Notes: a model not told the origin generated them from the sequence alone. A stretch of 64,000 bases of DNA from Mesorhizobium caraganae (GCF_016836705.1 NZ_JAFCGY010000001.1:1426001-1490000); one strand, 5' to 3'. Shown: positions 27,501-37,224, numbered from the stretch's first letter. A program made the numbers and translations.

Positions 27501-28538
27501 CACTTCCTCGATCTGCTGCGCCAGCGAGGCGATCCGCTTCTCGATGCGCTCGAAGGGCTCGGGGTCGAAGGAATTGGCCTGGGCGGCGACGGTCGAGGCG
27601 ACGATGGCGCGCGTAATCTCGTCAAGCCGTTCGTCGATCAGGCCGAGCGTGTCGCCGCCGCGGTTGTTCTGCTGGCTGACGAAGTGGTCGACGGCGCCGG
27701 CAAGCGTGCGGACCTTTTCCTCCATCGAGCGCAGCGATAGCGATTCCGGCAGATTGTTGACGGCATTGCTGATCTGCTCGAGACGATCGGTCAGGGCCGA
27801 AAATCCGGGGCCGTCCGCGCGGTTGCGCTGGTCGGCGTCCACGCGGTCCTCGAATGCGCTCCAGCGGCGGTCGAAATCGTCCCAGCGGCGGTCGACCTTC
27901 AGCACGCTCTCTTCTCGCGCCAGCGTGTCGAGCGCGGTCTTTACCTGCTCGAGTTCGAGCCGCAGCATGTTGACGCTTCTGTCGTCGCTTTTTTCGGCCA
28001 GCGTCTGGATGGCGCCGGAAAGCCGCTCGAACTCGAGGCTGAGTTCGGCGCTGCCCTTGCCGGGCAAGCCGCCTGATTGGCTGCTCGCCTGGAACGCCCG
28101 TTCGATGTCTTTGCGCAGCGCGGCGAATTCGCGCTGCAGGCCGGCGGTCATCTGATGGCGCAATTCCTCGCGCAGGCCGCGCAATTCGCCGGCGATCTTG
28201 CCGACCACGGCGACGCTGTCTTCCTGGCCGCGCACACGGTCGATGTCGCGCGCAAGCCCCTGATAATTCTGGTCGAAGCCGGACGTCACAGGGCTTTTCG
28301 GCCGCGGCGCGGGCTGCGGGTCTTCGTACCAGCGCGGCGGGGCGTAGGGCTGGGCGCTGGCGTAGCGCGGCTCGACCGGTGGCCGGCGCGGATCGAAGCG
28401 CTCTCCCACGTCCTCGCGCTTGCGCTCCAGCCGCTGCTCCAGCGTTTCCAGCGAGCGGTTCAATTCATCAAGCGTGGTGTTCGGCCTACGCGGCCTGCCG
28501 GCATTGAGTGTATCGAGATAGGACCGCTTGCTGTTCAT
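24591..28538 (-). CDS. podJ: PodJ-like polarity protein with coiled coils, Sel1 repeats and peptidoglycan-binding domain
   Basis: A 1315-residue protein. The N-terminal two-thirds are cytoplasmic and strongly coiled-coil, with heptad-rich stretches such as TLDELNRSLETLEQRLERK and repeated LEDISSRLESS-type segments. A single transmembrane helix lies near residue 870 (ILMGAIAIMLALAGLQLG), followed by a Pro/Ala-rich periplasmic linker, four or five Sel1/TPR-like repeats (AKALFELGSRYAESRGVKEDMAAAAKWY and following) and a C-terminal peptidoglycan-binding fold (LILNKNGYDAGGADGVMGGKTKTAIMAFQ). This domain order matches PodJ, the polar organiser of Caulobacter and Agrobacterium. Orthology rather than similar architecture is inferred. 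Confidence 0.85.
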   Translation of the reverse strand: MNSKRSYLDTLNAGRPRRPNTTLDELNRSLETLEQRLERKREDVGERFDPRRPPVEPRYASAQPYAPPRWYEDPQPAPRPKSPVTSGFDQNYQGLARDIDRVRGQEDSVAVVGKIAGELRGLREELRHQMTAGLQREFAALRKDIERAFQASSQSGGLPGKGSAELSLEFERLSGAIQTLAEKSDDRSVNMLRLELEQVKTALDTLAREESVLKVDRRWDDFDRRWSAFEDRVDADQRNRADGPGFSALTDRLEQISNAVNNLPESLSLRSMEEKVRTLAGAVDHFVSQQNNRGGDTLGLIDERLDEITRAIVASTVAAQANSFDPEPFERIEKRIASLAQQIEEVVQVRPSGEVLERLSMLSNRVDDLAGRANLPEQAMERLGNQIAMIADKIDRAPAMPDVDYIFQGLEQRFDVLSGMMERRQGDAIEQGNMLFRDLERRLDEVADRLDQRQPQADSAEIMNAIDARFTALAKRMETRVPDPANEAAIRGLESRLEDISSRLESSAAQVAGIDPALIRSLEAQVSGLSAHLSKPGTPLPEFEDISPRLNEIEKSLAGTRESIMGAAREAAESAVRSLADSNANTAAVTGLAQDLKTLEALTRRSDERNSRTFEAIHDTLLKIVDRLGSLETSEPVEAVSELLDTPAEPARRARAARASKIAVQDAPSMDIDQPLPLTGDMADLDGRAAAIMRNEPDMRAEPDMRSEPVRRSPAEAAAAAAQAALGSDAIAEKGEGTAKKSLFGGLARAFRGKKQADMPPLAGSAPNADMPSVDLDEPLDPKFANRPLEPGSGAPDLNAIMKRVRDERGPPARQSTGDASKSDFIAAARRAAQAAAAEADALKRQSTMKGPVKALRIGDLLKARRKPILMGAIAIMLALAGLQLGKAFFADPVEVASNDTAPIVASQPVETASVNAPSQPKADTQATVQDAPARMVRQAEPSQPPAKDDAPIEAASTSSVGPDVPAAESTPAPMASADPAPAPDATLPTTATAEPAADAQPAAAVVAPSASDTTGAVPPADTAATPVVAKIDVPADAGPQALRDAAAGGDAKALFELGSRYAESRGVKEDMAAAAKWYEKSAELGFAPAEYRIGNFYEKGIGVTRDIKKAKTFYQLAAAQGNASAMHNLAVLFAMAADGVTDNESAAHWFQAAADVGVKDSQFNLGILAAKGVGMKQSLEESYKWFALVAKTGDKDAEAKRDEVASALRPEQLERARAATELWKPKPLDPASNSADIPESWQEGTPQTTASVDMKKAVKNIQLILNKNGYDAGGADGVMGGKTKTAIMAFQTDNKMQATGEIDEKLVKALLAHK

Positions 28539-29016
28539 CGATGCGTCCGTTTTTCAGAATGGCCGGCTTGCTGCCAGTTTTCCCCAAAGTCCCTGTCGGG
28601 AACGAAGGCGGCCGTGCGGCTATGCTGCGGCGGAAGAACGAGCTTCCCGGGCCAGGCCCGCTCTCCGAAAAACCGTGAAAAATTCGCTACAGGATAAACA
28701 CGGGTGACCGACATGCGCACATTTCACCCATCGTGGTAAACAAGGCGTTAACCAAGCTTAAGAAGTTGCGGCATCGCTGAATTACAAGCAGTGCCATCTC
28801 GGACCGGATACCAAGGGTGCGGCATAAGGTTTCGCAATCCCAGAACGCCCTTGCGTCATGAGGCGGCTATCGATATAGAATTGACGTAAACGTAAGAGGG
28901 GCGCTGTTCGTGCCTTTTGCGATGAATTAGTTGAAACCCACGACTGGAAGCATGCCCCCGCTTCCACTCAGGCGCTGCACGGTCCGGGACCGCGACGCCA
29001 CTACAGGGGAAAGCCA
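28539..29016. other. Divergent intergenic region podJ-merR
   Basis: A 478-base gap between divergent podJ-like and MerR genes. I see no convincing gene in it. It contains one MerR-type operator half-palindrome at 28881-28896 (annotated separately); the rest shows no repeat or hairpin worth naming. Confidence 0.6.
28881..28896. promoter_or_regulatory. Candidate MerR-regulator operator, autoregulatory copy
   Basis: TTGACGTAAACGTAAG, 121 bases before the MerR start. It shares TTGACGT and the ACGTAA/ACGTCAA half with the operator in front of the acyl-CoA dehydrogenase operon at 29634. LiuR/FadP-type MerR regulators of fatty- and amino-acid degradation bind similar motifs. The role is inferred from the repeated motif and position. 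Confidence 0.65.
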
Positions 29017-29481
29017 GTGACCATGAAACTTGTTTCGCCCGGCGAAGCCGCGGCCAACACCAACAATATGTCTGTCGAAGCCGGCGAGGAGCTCGTGCGC
29101 ATCGGCGAGATGGCCAAGAAATACGGCGTGACCTTGCGCACGCTGCGTTTCTATGAAGACAAGGGCCTGCTCAATCCGAAGCGCGACGGGGCAACGCGCC
29201 TCTACACGCGTCGCGACAAGGCGCGGCTGAAGCTGATCCTGCTCGGCCGCAAGGTCGGGTTCTCGCTGCGCGACGTCAAGCAGATGATGGATCTCTACGA
29301 TCCCACGGGATCCAACACCAAGCAGCTGCGGCTGGCTCTCGACAAGTCGGAGAAGCAGCTTGCCCGCCTGCAGAAGCAGCGCGCGCTGATCGACGACGCG
29401 ATCAACGAGCTGAGCGGCTCGATGTCGGCCGTGCGCCAGATGCTGTCCGAGCGTTCAGCCCCGGCCAGCGCCGCCGGCTGA
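29017..29481 (+). CDS. MerR-family regulator of acyl-CoA degradation (LiuR-like)
   Basis: A 154-residue MerR protein: helix-turn-helix RIGEMAKKYGVTLRTLRFYEDKGLL, wing region (PKRDGATRLYTRRDKARLKLI) and a dimerisation coiled coil (SEKQLARLQKQRALIDDAINEL). No metal-binding cysteines are present, which fits acyl-CoA- or metabolite-sensing members such as LiuR rather than metal sensors. Matching operator sequences occur upstream of itself and of the downstream beta-oxidation operon. GTG 29017 was chosen because GGGGAAAG lies 5 bases upstream; ATG 29023 is possible. A strong terminator follows. Confidence 0.88.
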   Translation: MTMKLVSPGEAAANTNNMSVEAGEELVRIGEMAKKYGVTLRTLRFYEDKGLLNPKRDGATRLYTRRDKARLKLILLGRKVGFSLRDVKQMMDLYDPTGSNTKQLRLALDKSEKQLARLQKQRALIDDAINELSGSMSAVRQMLSERSAPASAAG

Positions 29482-29505
29482 TCTCGATCCGCCGGGACGT
29501 TTGAC

Positions 29506-29540
29506 AAGAGCCGCGCGGGACTGCCCGCGCGGCTCTTTTC
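29506..29540 (+). terminator. Rho-independent terminator after merR
   Basis: Perfect 14-base inverted repeat AAGAGCCGCGCGGG / CCCGCGCGGCTCTT (29506-29519 and 29524-29537) with a 4-base loop, running into TTTT. It separates the MerR gene from the acyl-CoA dehydrogenase operon, so the operon needs its own promoter. Confidence 0.9.
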
Positions 29541-29633
29541 GTTTGCCATCTTCGTCTGGTCAACCCAAGCACCGCGTGTCCACTGAGCCGTGCCGATAGG
29601 CTGGCACAAGGAAATTTTGTCGCGGCAATAAAA

Positions 29634-29655
29634 TTGACGTTTACGCAAACGTCAA
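29634..29655. promoter_or_regulatory. Candidate MerR operator in front of the beta-oxidation operon
   Basis: A 22-base near-perfect palindrome: TTGACGTTTACG followed by CAAACGTCAA, embedded in A/T-rich flanks that extend the symmetry (AAAA...TTTT). It lies 101 bases before the first acyl-CoA dehydrogenase start and between the merR terminator and that gene. It matches the site in front of merR at 28881. Confidence 0.78.
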
Positions 29656-29756
29656 TTTTTGCTATCCCGCTTTCAACATCGGTCCGCATGCTGCCCCGAG
29701 CTTATGTTTCGGGGGCCTGATCTCGCGGCCAAAGACCCGCATGGTGGAGGAAACAC

Positions 29757-31547
29757 ATGCCGATCTACAGGGCTCCGGTCCAGGACACGCTGTTCGTGCT
29801 CAATGAGGTGCTGGGCTACCAGCGCTATTCCAACCTTCCCGGATTTGCCGACGCGACGCCCGATGTGGTCGAGGCGATCCTCGCCGAGGGCGCCAAGCTC
29901 GCCGAAAACGTCATGCATCCCTTGAACCGTGTCGGTGACATGGAAGGCTGCGTGCGCCATGAAGACGGCTCGGTGACGACGCCGAAGGGCTTCAAGGAGG
30001 CCTACGACCAGTATCGCGAAGGCGGCTGGATGGGGCTGGCGGCACCGGTCGAGTTCGGCGGCCAGGGCCTGCCCTATGCCGTGCACACGGCGGTCGCCGA
30101 ATACATGGTCTCGGCCAACATGGCGCTGATGATGTACCCCGGCCTGACGCAAGGGGCGATCGCCGCGATCATCACCCACGGCACCGACGAGCAGAAGGCG
30201 ACATGGCTGCCGAAGCTGGTCGAGGGGGCCTGGACCGGCACCATGAACCTGACCGAGCCGCATTGCGGCACCGATCTTGGCCTGCTGCGCACCAAGGCGG
30301 TGCCGAACGGCAACGGCACGTACAAGATTTCAGGCCAGAAGATCTTCATCTCGGCCGGCGAGCACGACATGTCGGACAACATCGTCCATCTGGTGCTGGC
30401 CCGCATCGAAGGCGCGCCGGCAGGCGTCAAGGGCATCTCGCTGTTCATCGTGCCGAAGCTCAAGCTCGATGCGTCGGGCAATCCGGGCGAGAAGAACACG
30501 CTCTCCTGCGGCTCGATCGAGGAGAAGATGGGCATCCACGGCAATTCGACCTGCGTCATGAACTATGACGAGGCCGAGGGCACGCTGCTCGGCGAGGAGA
30601 ATGGCGGCCTGAAGGCGATGTTCACGATGATGAACGAAGCCCGCCTCGGCGTCGGCCTGCAAGGGCTGTCGCTGTCGGAAATCGCCTACCAGAACGCGGT
30701 CTCCTACGCCAAGGAACGGCTGCAGGGCCGTTCGCTCTCAGGCGTCAAGGCGCCGGATAAGAAGGCCGATCCGATCATCGTCCATCCCGACATCCGCCGC
30801 TCGCTGATGACCATGAAGGCCTTCAACGAGGCCGGCCGCGCGCTGGCGCTGTGGACGGCGATCAAGTCCGACATCGCCCACCGCTCCGCCGACGACAAGG
30901 ACCGCCAGGCCGCCGACGACTACACCGGCCTGTTGACGCCGGTGATCAAGGGCGTGCTCACCGACAAGGGTTTCGACCACGCTGTCATGGCGCAGCAGGT
31001 GTTCGGTGGCCACGGCTATATTGAAGAGCACGGCATGAGCCAGTTCGTGCGCGATGCCCGCATCGCCATGATCTATGAAGGCGCCAACGGCATCCAGGCC
31101 CTCGACCTCGTCGGCCGCAAGCTCGGCCTGAATGGCGGCCGCGCCATCCAGGCGTTCTTCAAGGACATCGGCGAGTTCTGCGAGGAGAACCGTTCCGACG
31201 AGAAGCTGGCGCCGTTCACCAGGGCGTTGAAGAAGGGCCTCAACGATCTGCAGGCGGCGACCATGTGGCTGCTGCAGAACGGCATGGCCAAGCCCGACAA
31301 TGCCGGTGCCGCCTCGACCGACTACATGCATCTCTTCGGCCTGGTGGCGCTGGGCTACATGTGGGCGCAGATGGCCAAGGCCGCGCTAGGTAAGACCGGC
31401 GCCAACGGCTCGCAGCCCTTCTACGACAACAAGGTGGTGACGGCACGCTTCTTCATGGAACGGATCATGCCCGAGACGTCGGCGCATCTCGCCCGCATTT
31501 CCAGTGGTGCGGACACGCTAATGGCGCTACCTGCGGAAGCGTTCTAA
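29757..31547 (+). CDS. Acyl-CoA dehydrogenase with extended C-terminal domain
   Basis: A 596-residue FAD-dependent acyl-CoA dehydrogenase of the long type (DmdC/FadE-like), about 200 residues longer than the classical family because of an extra C-terminal helical domain. Recognisable are [20 protein letters not shown] (FAD and substrate contact), [16 protein letters not shown], and [31 protein letters not shown]. It catalyses the first step of beta-oxidation; the exact chain length is not readable. ATG 29757 follows a good GGAGG site. First gene of the operon under the MerR operator. Confidence 0.9.
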   Translation: MPIYRAPVQDTLFVLNEVLGYQRYSNLPGFADATPDVVEAILAEGAKLAENVMHPLNRVGDMEGCVRHEDGSVTTPKGFKEAYDQYREGGWMGLAAPVEFGGQGLPYAVHTAVAEYMVSANMALMMYPGLTQGAIAAIITHGTDEQKATWLPKLVEGAWTGTMNLTEPHCGTDLGLLRTKAVPNGNGTYKISGQKIFISAGEHDMSDNIVHLVLARIEGAPAGVKGISLFIVPKLKLDASGNPGEKNTLSCGSIEEKMGIHGNSTCVMNYDEAEGTLLGEENGGLKAMFTMMNEARLGVGLQGLSLSEIAYQNAVSYAKERLQGRSLSGVKAPDKKADPIIVHPDIRRSLMTMKAFNEAGRALALWTAIKSDIAHRSADDKDRQAADDYTGLLTPVIKGVLTDKGFDHAVMAQQVFGGHGYIEEHGMSQFVRDARIAMIYEGANGIQALDLVGRKLGLNGGRAIQAFFKDIGEFCEENRSDEKLAPFTRALKKGLNDLQAATMWLLQNGMAKPDNAGAASTDYMHLFGLVALGYMWAQMAKAALGKTGANGSQPFYDNKVVTARFFMERIMPETSAHLARISSGADTLMALPAEAF

Positions 31548-31556
31548 AAATGGCCA

Positions 31557-31762
31557 GCGTCCCCCTCCCCCTTGAGGGGAGGGTGGCCCGAAGGGCCGGG
31601 AGGGGTCCTGCGTGAAGTGCGCTGGCCTCCCATGGGAGCGCTGGCAGGAGGAAGATCGCAAATGCATTCGGTGCAAGTGTTGAAGGACAAGGTCGACCAC
31701 GTCATCGGCGACCCCACCCGGCCGCTTCGCGGCCACCCACCCCACAAGGGGGAGGGGGACGC
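31557..31762. repeat. Inverted-repeat element between the two acyl-CoA dehydrogenase genes
   Basis: Arms at 31557-31607 and 31710-31762 are imperfect inverted copies about 51-53 bases long: the left begins GCGTCCCCCTCCCCCTT and the right ends AAGGGGGAGGGGGACGC. Each arm contains its own small GGCCC/GGGCC or GGCCG/CGGCC hairpin. About 100 bases lie between. The layout is MITE/BIME-like and sits inside the beta-oxidation operon. Confidence 0.85.
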
Positions 31763-31780
31763 CGGCGCGGGAGAAACGGC

Positions 31781-32950
31781 ATGACAAATCCAGCCGAAGT
31801 GCTCTCTTTGCCGAAGCCCGCCTGGGCGGCGGACGAGGTCGGCATGCTCTACGACATGGCGCATCGCTTCATGTCGGAGGAGATCGCGCCGCGCTACGAC
31901 GAGTTCGAGAAGAATGAGATGGTCGACCGCGAGAGCTGGCGCAAGGCGGGTGCGGCCGGCTTGCTCTGCGCCTCCATGCCCGAGGAATACGGCGGCTCCG
32001 GCGGCACCTTTGCGCATGAGAGCGCCATCATCGAGGCGATTGGCCATGTCGGCGTCGACGGCTTCGGCATCGGCCTGCACAATGCGATCGTCGCCCCGTA
32101 CATCCTGCATTACGGCTCGGAAGAGCAGAAGAAGAAATGGCTGCCGAAGCTGGCGACTGGCGAACTGATCGGCGCCATCGCCATGACCGAACCCGGCGCC
32201 GGCTCCGACCTGCAAGGCGTCAAGACGCGCGCCGAGAAGGACGGCAACCAGTACAAGATCAACGGCTCGAAAACCTTCATCACCAATGGCCAACTCGCCA
32301 ATTTCATCATCGTCGTCACCAAGACCGATCCGGCCAAGGGCGCCAAGGGCACCTCGCTGATCGTCGTCGAGACCGACGAGGTCGATGGTTTTCAGCGCGG
32401 CCGCAACCTCGACAAGATCGGCTTGAAGGCCAACGACACGTCGGAATTGTTCTTCAACGATATGCGCGTGCCGACCTCCAACCTGCTCGGTCATGAAGAG
32501 GGACAAGGCTTCATCCAGCTGATGCAGCAACTGCCGCAGGAACGCCTGCAGATCGGCACCGGCGCCATCGCCATGATTGAGCGCGCGCTGGCGTTGACCA
32601 TCGACTATGTCAAGGAGCGCAAGGCCTTCGGCAAGGCGATCATCGAGTTCCAGAACACCCAGTTCAAGCTCGCCGAACTCAAGACCGAGGCCACCATCGG
32701 CCGCGTCTTCTACAATGATTGCGTCAGCCGCCACATCAATGGCGGCCTCGACCCGGTGACGGCATCGATGGCCAAATACTGGCTCTCGGACCTGCAGGGA
32801 AAAGTCGTCGACGAATGCCTTCAATTGCATGGCGGCTATGGCTACATGAATGAATATCCGATCGCCCGCATGTTCCGCGACGCCCGCGTCCAGCGCATCT
32901 ACGGCGGCACCAACGAGATCATGAAATTGCTGATCGGCCGCTCTCTCTGA
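31781..32950 (+). CDS. Acyl-CoA dehydrogenase, classical length
   Basis: A 389-residue flavoprotein of the classical acyl-CoA dehydrogenase fold. Signature 1 AMTEPGAGSDLQGVKTRAE and signature 2 QLHGGYGYMNEYPIARMFRDARVQRIYGGTNEI are both present. It performs alpha,beta-dehydrogenation of acyl-CoA, passing electrons to ETF. It is the second gene of the operon, separated from the first by an inverted-repeat element, and is followed by thiolase after 33 bases. Confidence 0.93.
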   Translation: MTNPAEVLSLPKPAWAADEVGMLYDMAHRFMSEEIAPRYDEFEKNEMVDRESWRKAGAAGLLCASMPEEYGGSGGTFAHESAIIEAIGHVGVDGFGIGLHNAIVAPYILHYGSEEQKKKWLPKLATGELIGAIAMTEPGAGSDLQGVKTRAEKDGNQYKINGSKTFITNGQLANFIIVVTKTDPAKGAKGTSLIVVETDEVDGFQRGRNLDKIGLKANDTSELFFNDMRVPTSNLLGHEEGQGFIQLMQQLPQERLQIGTGAIAMIERALALTIDYVKERKAFGKAIIEFQNTQFKLAELKTEATIGRVFYNDCVSRHINGGLDPVTASMAKYWLSDLQGKVVDECLQLHGGYGYMNEYPIARMFRDARVQRIYGGTNEIMKLLIGRSL

Positions 32951-32983
32951 GAGCCACGACCGGCAAACCCAAGGAGCAAGAAA

Positions 32984-34192
32984 ATGGCCGAAGCTTATGT
33001 CTATGACGCCGTGCGCACGCCGCGCGGCAAGGGCAAGAAAGATGGCTCGCTGCACGAAGTGCCGGCGGTGCGGCTCGCCGCCAGGACGCTCGAGGCGCTG
33101 CGCGACCGCAACGGGCTCGACACCGGCAATGTCGACGACATCATCTTCGGCTGCGTCGATCCGGTCGGCGAGGCCGGCTCGGTCATTCCGCGTGCCGCCG
33201 CCTTCGAGGCCGGCTACGACAACAAGGCGCCCGGCATGCAGATTTCGCGCTTCTGCGCTTCGGGTCTCGACGCCATCAATTTCGGCGCTGCCAAGATCGC
33301 GCAAGGGGCGGACGAGATCGTCATTGCCGGCGGCGTCGAATCGATGTCACGCGTCGGCATGGGCGCCTCGGGCGGCGCATGGTTCATGGATCCGTCCGTC
33401 GGCCTGCCCGGCTGGTTCGTGCCGCAGGGCATTTCGGCCGACCTGATCGCCACCAAATACGGTTTCTCGCGTGACGACGTCGACGCCTATGCGGTCGAGA
33501 GCCAGAAGCGCGCCGGCAAGGCCTGGGCCGACGGCCGTTTCAAGAACTCGGTCATCCCGATCAAGGACCAGAACGGGCTCATCATCCTCGACCATGACGA
33601 GCATATGCGGCCGTCGACCGACATGCAGTCGCTGGCCTCGCTCAACCCGTCGTTCGTCATGCCTGGCGAAATGGGCGGCTTCGACGCGGTTGCCGTGCAG
33701 AAGCATCCGGAAGTCGAGGAAGTGAACCACGTCCACCATGCCGGCAATTCGTCTGGCATCGTCGATGGCGCGGCCGCCGTGCTGCTCGGCTCCAAGAAGG
33801 CCGGCAAGACGATGGGGCTGAAGCCGCGCGCGCGCATCCGCGCCTTTGCCAATATCGGCTCCGAGCCGGTGCTGATGCTGACCGGCCCGGTCGATGTCAC
33901 CGAGAAGCTTCTGAAGCGCGCCAAGATGAAGCTGTCGGACATCGACCTGTTCGAGCTCAACGAGGCCTTCGCGTCGGTGGTACTGCGCTACATGCAGGCC
34001 TTCGACATCCCGCACGACAAGATCAACGTCAATGGCGGCGCCATCGCCATGGGCCATCCACTCGGCGCCACCGGCGCGATGATCCTGGGCACTGTGCTCG
34101 ACGAGCTGGAACGTCGCGACCTCAACACCGCTTTGGTGACGCTCTGCATCGGCGCCGGCATGGGCACCGCAACGATCATCGAACGCGTCTGA
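32984..34192 (+). CDS. Acetyl-CoA C-acyltransferase (thiolase)
   Basis: A 402-residue thiolase. The acyl-enzyme cysteine is Cys91 in [15 protein letters not shown]; the distal active-site motifs [16 protein letters not shown] and [10 protein letters not shown] supply the catalytic His and second Cys. It cleaves 3-ketoacyl-CoA in beta-oxidation (FadA/FadI role) given its neighbours. A clear AAGGAGC site precedes the ATG. Confidence 0.93.
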   Translation: MAEAYVYDAVRTPRGKGKKDGSLHEVPAVRLAARTLEALRDRNGLDTGNVDDIIFGCVDPVGEAGSVIPRAAAFEAGYDNKAPGMQISRFCASGLDAINFGAAKIAQGADEIVIAGGVESMSRVGMGASGGAWFMDPSVGLPGWFVPQGISADLIATKYGFSRDDVDAYAVESQKRAGKAWADGRFKNSVIPIKDQNGLIILDHDEHMRPSTDMQSLASLNPSFVMPGEMGGFDAVAVQKHPEVEEVNHVHHAGNSSGIVDGAAAVLLGSKKAGKTMGLKPRARIRAFANIGSEPVLMLTGPVDVTEKLLKRAKMKLSDIDLFELNEAFASVVLRYMQAFDIPHDKINVNGGAIAMGHPLGATGAMILGTVLDELERRDLNTALVTLCIGAGMGTATIIERV

Positions 34193-34215
34193 TTTTCGGC
34201 CGGAAGGAGAGAGAC

Positions 34216-36435
34216 ATGACCCACACGAACTTCACGGTCGACACCGACGCAGACGGCATTGCGCTGGTCACCTGGAACATGCCGGACCGCTCGATGAACG
34301 TCTTCACCGAAGAGGTGATGAACGAGCTCGACAAGATCATCGACCAGGTGGTGGCCGATGCCGGCATCAAGGGTGCGGTGATCACCTCGGGCAAGGACAG
34401 CTTCTCCGGCGGCGCTGATCTCACCATGCTGCAGAAGATGCTGACGGTTTTTGCTAAGGAGAAAAGCAAGGATCCGGAGAAGGCGGCGAAGCTTCTGTTC
34501 GACAATGCCGGCCGTATGGGCGCGCTCTGGCGCAAGCTCGAAACCTCGGGCAAGCCCTGGGTTTCGGCCATCAACGGCACCTGCATGGGCGGCGCCTTCG
34601 AACTGTCGCTTGCCTGCCATGGCCGCGTTGCAGCCGATAGCGACAAGGTCAAGATGGCCTTGCCGGAAGTCAAGGTCGGCATCTTCCCCGGCGCCGGCGG
34701 CACCCAGCGCGTGCCGCGCCTGACCGACCAGCAGCAGGCGCTGCAGATGCTGACCACAGGCCAGAACCTGTCGCCGCAGAAGGCCAAGGCCATGGGCCTG
34801 ATCCACGAGATCGCCGAACCGAGCAAGCTGATCGAGACCGCCAAGGCGATGATCAAAAACGGCCTGAAAGCCGTCCAGCCCTGGGACGAGAAGGGCTTCA
34901 AGCTGCCGGGCGGCCAGATCTATTCGCCCGCCGGCTTCAATCTGTGGCCGCCGGCCATCGCCATCCTGCGCCGCGAAACCTATGGCAATTATCCGGCCGC
35001 CGCGGCCATCCTGAAATGCGTCTATGAGGGCCTGCTGGTGCCGTTCGACACCGGTCTGCGGATCGAACAGCGCTATTTCACCGAAATCATGCAGTCGAAG
35101 GAAGCGGCGGCGATGATCCGCTCGCTGTTCGTCTCGCTGCAGGAGCTCAACAAGGGCGCTCGCCGCCCGGCCGGCGTGCCGGAAACCAGGTTCAAGAAGA
35201 TCGGCATTCTCGGCGCCGGCTTCATGGGCGCCGGCATCGCCTTTGTCACCGCCAAGGCCGGCATCCCGGTCGTGCTGCTCGACCGCGACATGGCGTCGGC
35301 CGAGAAGGGCAAGGCGCATTCCGACAGCCTGATCTCGGATCAGGTCAAGAAGGGCCGCGCCAAGCCCGAGGAGAAGGAGACGCTGCTGTCGCTGATCACG
35401 CCGACGGCGGACTATGCCGATCTCGCCGGCTGTGACCTCGTCGTCGAGGCGGTGTTCGAGGATTCGGCCGTCAAGAAGGCTGCGACCGAACAGGCGGAAG
35501 CGGTGCTGAAATCGCCGGCGATCTTTGCCTCCAACACCTCGACCATCCCGATCACCGCGCTGGCCAAGAATTCGGCGCGGCCGAAGAATTTCGTCGGCAT
35601 CCACTTCTTCTCGCCGGTCGACAAGATGATGCTGGTCGAGATCATTCTGGGCAAGAAGACCGGCGACAAGGCGCTTGCCACCGCGATCGACTTCGTGCGC
35701 GCCATCAAGAAGACGCCGATCGTCGTCAACGACACGCGCGGCTTCTACGTCAACCGCTGCGTGCTGCGCTACATGTCGGAAGCCTACAAGATGCTGATAG
35801 AGGGCGTTCCGGCGCCGATGATCGAGAACGCCGCCAAGGCCGCCGGCATGCCGGTCGGCCCGCTGGCGCTGACCGACGAGACGGCGATCGACTTGGCGCA
35901 GAAGATCATGAAGCAGACCATCAGGGACCTCGGCGACAAGGCCGTCGACCCCAAGCAGATGGCGCTGATCAACACGCTGGTCGAGACCCATGGCCGCTTC
36001 GGCCGCAAGAACGGCAAGGGTTTTTACGACTATCCCGCAAAGCCCGCCAAGAAGAAGCTGTGGCCGGGGCTGAAGGATCTCTATCCGCAGCTGAAGCCGG
36101 AGAAGGTCGACTATGAGGAGCTGCAGCAGCGCCTGCTGGTCACCATCGCGTTGGAAGCGGCAAGGGTGATGGAAGAGGGCATCGTCACCGACCCGCGCGA
36201 GGCCGATGTCGGCTCGATCCTCGCCTTTGGCTTTGCGCCGTTCACTGGCGGCGCGCTGTCCTATATCGACGGCATCGGCGCCAAGGAGTTCGTCAGAATA
36301 GCCAAGGGCCTGCAGAAGAAATACGGCGCCGAGTTCAAGGCGCCAAAGCTGCTGCTCGAGCTGGCCGAAAAGGGCGAGACCTTCTACCAGCGCTTCGACC
36401 CCTATGCGAAGGGCGAAGTGAAGAAGGCCGCTTGA
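34216..36435 (+). CDS. Multifunctional enoyl-CoA hydratase / 3-hydroxyacyl-CoA dehydrogenase (FadJ/FadB type)
   Basis: A 739-residue two-domain enzyme. The N-terminal crotonase fold (residues about 1-190) shows [17 protein letters not shown] and [12 protein letters not shown] with the following [19 protein letters not shown]. The 3-hydroxyacyl-CoA dehydrogenase part begins near residue 330 with the NAD-binding [16 protein letters not shown] and continues with [12 protein letters not shown] and [18 protein letters not shown]. It carries out hydration and dehydrogenation, the two middle steps between the neighbouring dehydrogenases and thiolase. Confidence 0.93.
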   Translation: MTHTNFTVDTDADGIALVTWNMPDRSMNVFTEEVMNELDKIIDQVVADAGIKGAVITSGKDSFSGGADLTMLQKMLTVFAKEKSKDPEKAAKLLFDNAGRMGALWRKLETSGKPWVSAINGTCMGGAFELSLACHGRVAADSDKVKMALPEVKVGIFPGAGGTQRVPRLTDQQQALQMLTTGQNLSPQKAKAMGLIHEIAEPSKLIETAKAMIKNGLKAVQPWDEKGFKLPGGQIYSPAGFNLWPPAIAILRRETYGNYPAAAAILKCVYEGLLVPFDTGLRIEQRYFTEIMQSKEAAAMIRSLFVSLQELNKGARRPAGVPETRFKKIGILGAGFMGAGIAFVTAKAGIPVVLLDRDMASAEKGKAHSDSLISDQVKKGRAKPEEKETLLSLITPTADYADLAGCDLVVEAVFEDSAVKKAATEQAEAVLKSPAIFASNTSTIPITALAKNSARPKNFVGIHFFSPVDKMMLVEIILGKKTGDKALATAIDFVRAIKKTPIVVNDTRGFYVNRCVLRYMSEAYKMLIEGVPAPMIENAAKAAGMPVGPLALTDETAIDLAQKIMKQTIRDLGDKAVDPKQMALINTLVETHGRFGRKNGKGFYDYPAKPAKKKLWPGLKDLYPQLKPEKVDYEELQQRLLVTIALEAARVMEEGIVTDPREADVGSILAFGFAPFTGGALSYIDGIGAKEFVRIAKGLQKKYGAEFKAPKLLLELAEKGETFYQRFDPYAKGEVKKAA

Positions 36436-36446
36436 TCTAGCGCCCC

Positions 36447-37091
36447 ATGTATGTCTGGGGGCGCCTGGCGCGCATGATGGCCACGGCATCACGCCGTGGC
36501 CCCTATATGGTCGGCAGCGAAAGCCGCCTGGCTTTCCGCCGCCTGCCGACCGACATCGACTTCAACAGCCATCTCAACAACGCCCGCTACATGATGCTGG
36601 CCGATCTCGCGCATGACCCCGAAAATCGGAATCGATTTTCGGAAAGGATCATGCGCCAAATCAAAGTGCTACAGCGTCCTTAGCGCGTCCAATAGGACGC
36701 GCGGCGCTGTAGGCGCATCGACATCTTCCTGCGCGTCGGCCTGATCGCGCTGGCGCGCAAGAAAGGCTGGGCGCCTATGATCGGAGGTCTGGAGTCGGTC
36801 TATGTGCGCGAGATCAGGCTGTGGCGTCGCTTTGAGGTGATGTCCTCGATCGAGACCTGGGAAGGTACCCAGGTCATCGGCAGGCACCGGTTTGTCCTCG
36901 ACAATGGCGAGACGGCTGCTCTGATCATGACGATGGGCGGTGTCTATGACCGTCCCGGCCGCCGCTTTGTCGACATCGGCGAGGCCGTGGCGGCACTTGG
37001 CCGTTCCGTTCAACCGCGGCCGCCGACAGAGGCCGAGCGGACCTTCATGACCTCCCACCAGGGATTGCGCCGCCTGGCCAAGGGGGTTTGA
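36447..37091 (+). pseudogene. Hot-dog acyl-CoA thioesterase gene interrupted by a palindromic element
   Basis: The 5' part (36447-36611) encodes [18 protein letters not shown]... to RYMMLADLA, and the 3' part (36714-37091) continues in the same frame with RIDIFLRVGLIALARKKGWAPMIGG to the natural end. Between them sits a 102-base two-hairpin element that brings a stop codon at 36681-36683. The rejoined protein would be about 180 residues, the normal length for this 4HBT-like thioesterase family. A truncated product could restart at ATG 36777 but would lack the first part of the fold. It is the last gene of the beta-oxidation operon. Confidence 0.85.
36611..36712. repeat. Bipartite palindromic element, copy 2, inserted in a gene
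   Basis: Hairpin 1 at 36611-36654 (GCATGACCCCGAAAA ... TTTTCGGAAAGGATCATGC) and hairpin 2 at 36669-36712 (CTACAGCG ... CGCTGTAG, with an inner GCGCGTCC/GGACGCGC). GCGCAT occurs at both edges (36609-36614 and 36713-36718), possibly a target duplication. Same plan as the elements at 4039, 55889 and 58241, but here within a coding sequence. Confidence 0.88.
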
Positions 37092-37224
37092 GGCCGCAGG
37101 GGAAAAGATCCAATGCCAAAGCCCGGATTCAACCGGCCTTAAACAAATTCCGTTAAGGCTGCCCCTGCCGGGCCGGGCTTTGCGACGGGTCGCTTTCGCT
37201 CCCCGGCGCGGTTAGGGGCGCGGC

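Noticed and set aside
33988..36492. An 834-codon open frame antisense to the FadJ-type gene
   Set aside because: The sense product has complete crotonase and dehydrogenase motifs; the antisense product has none.
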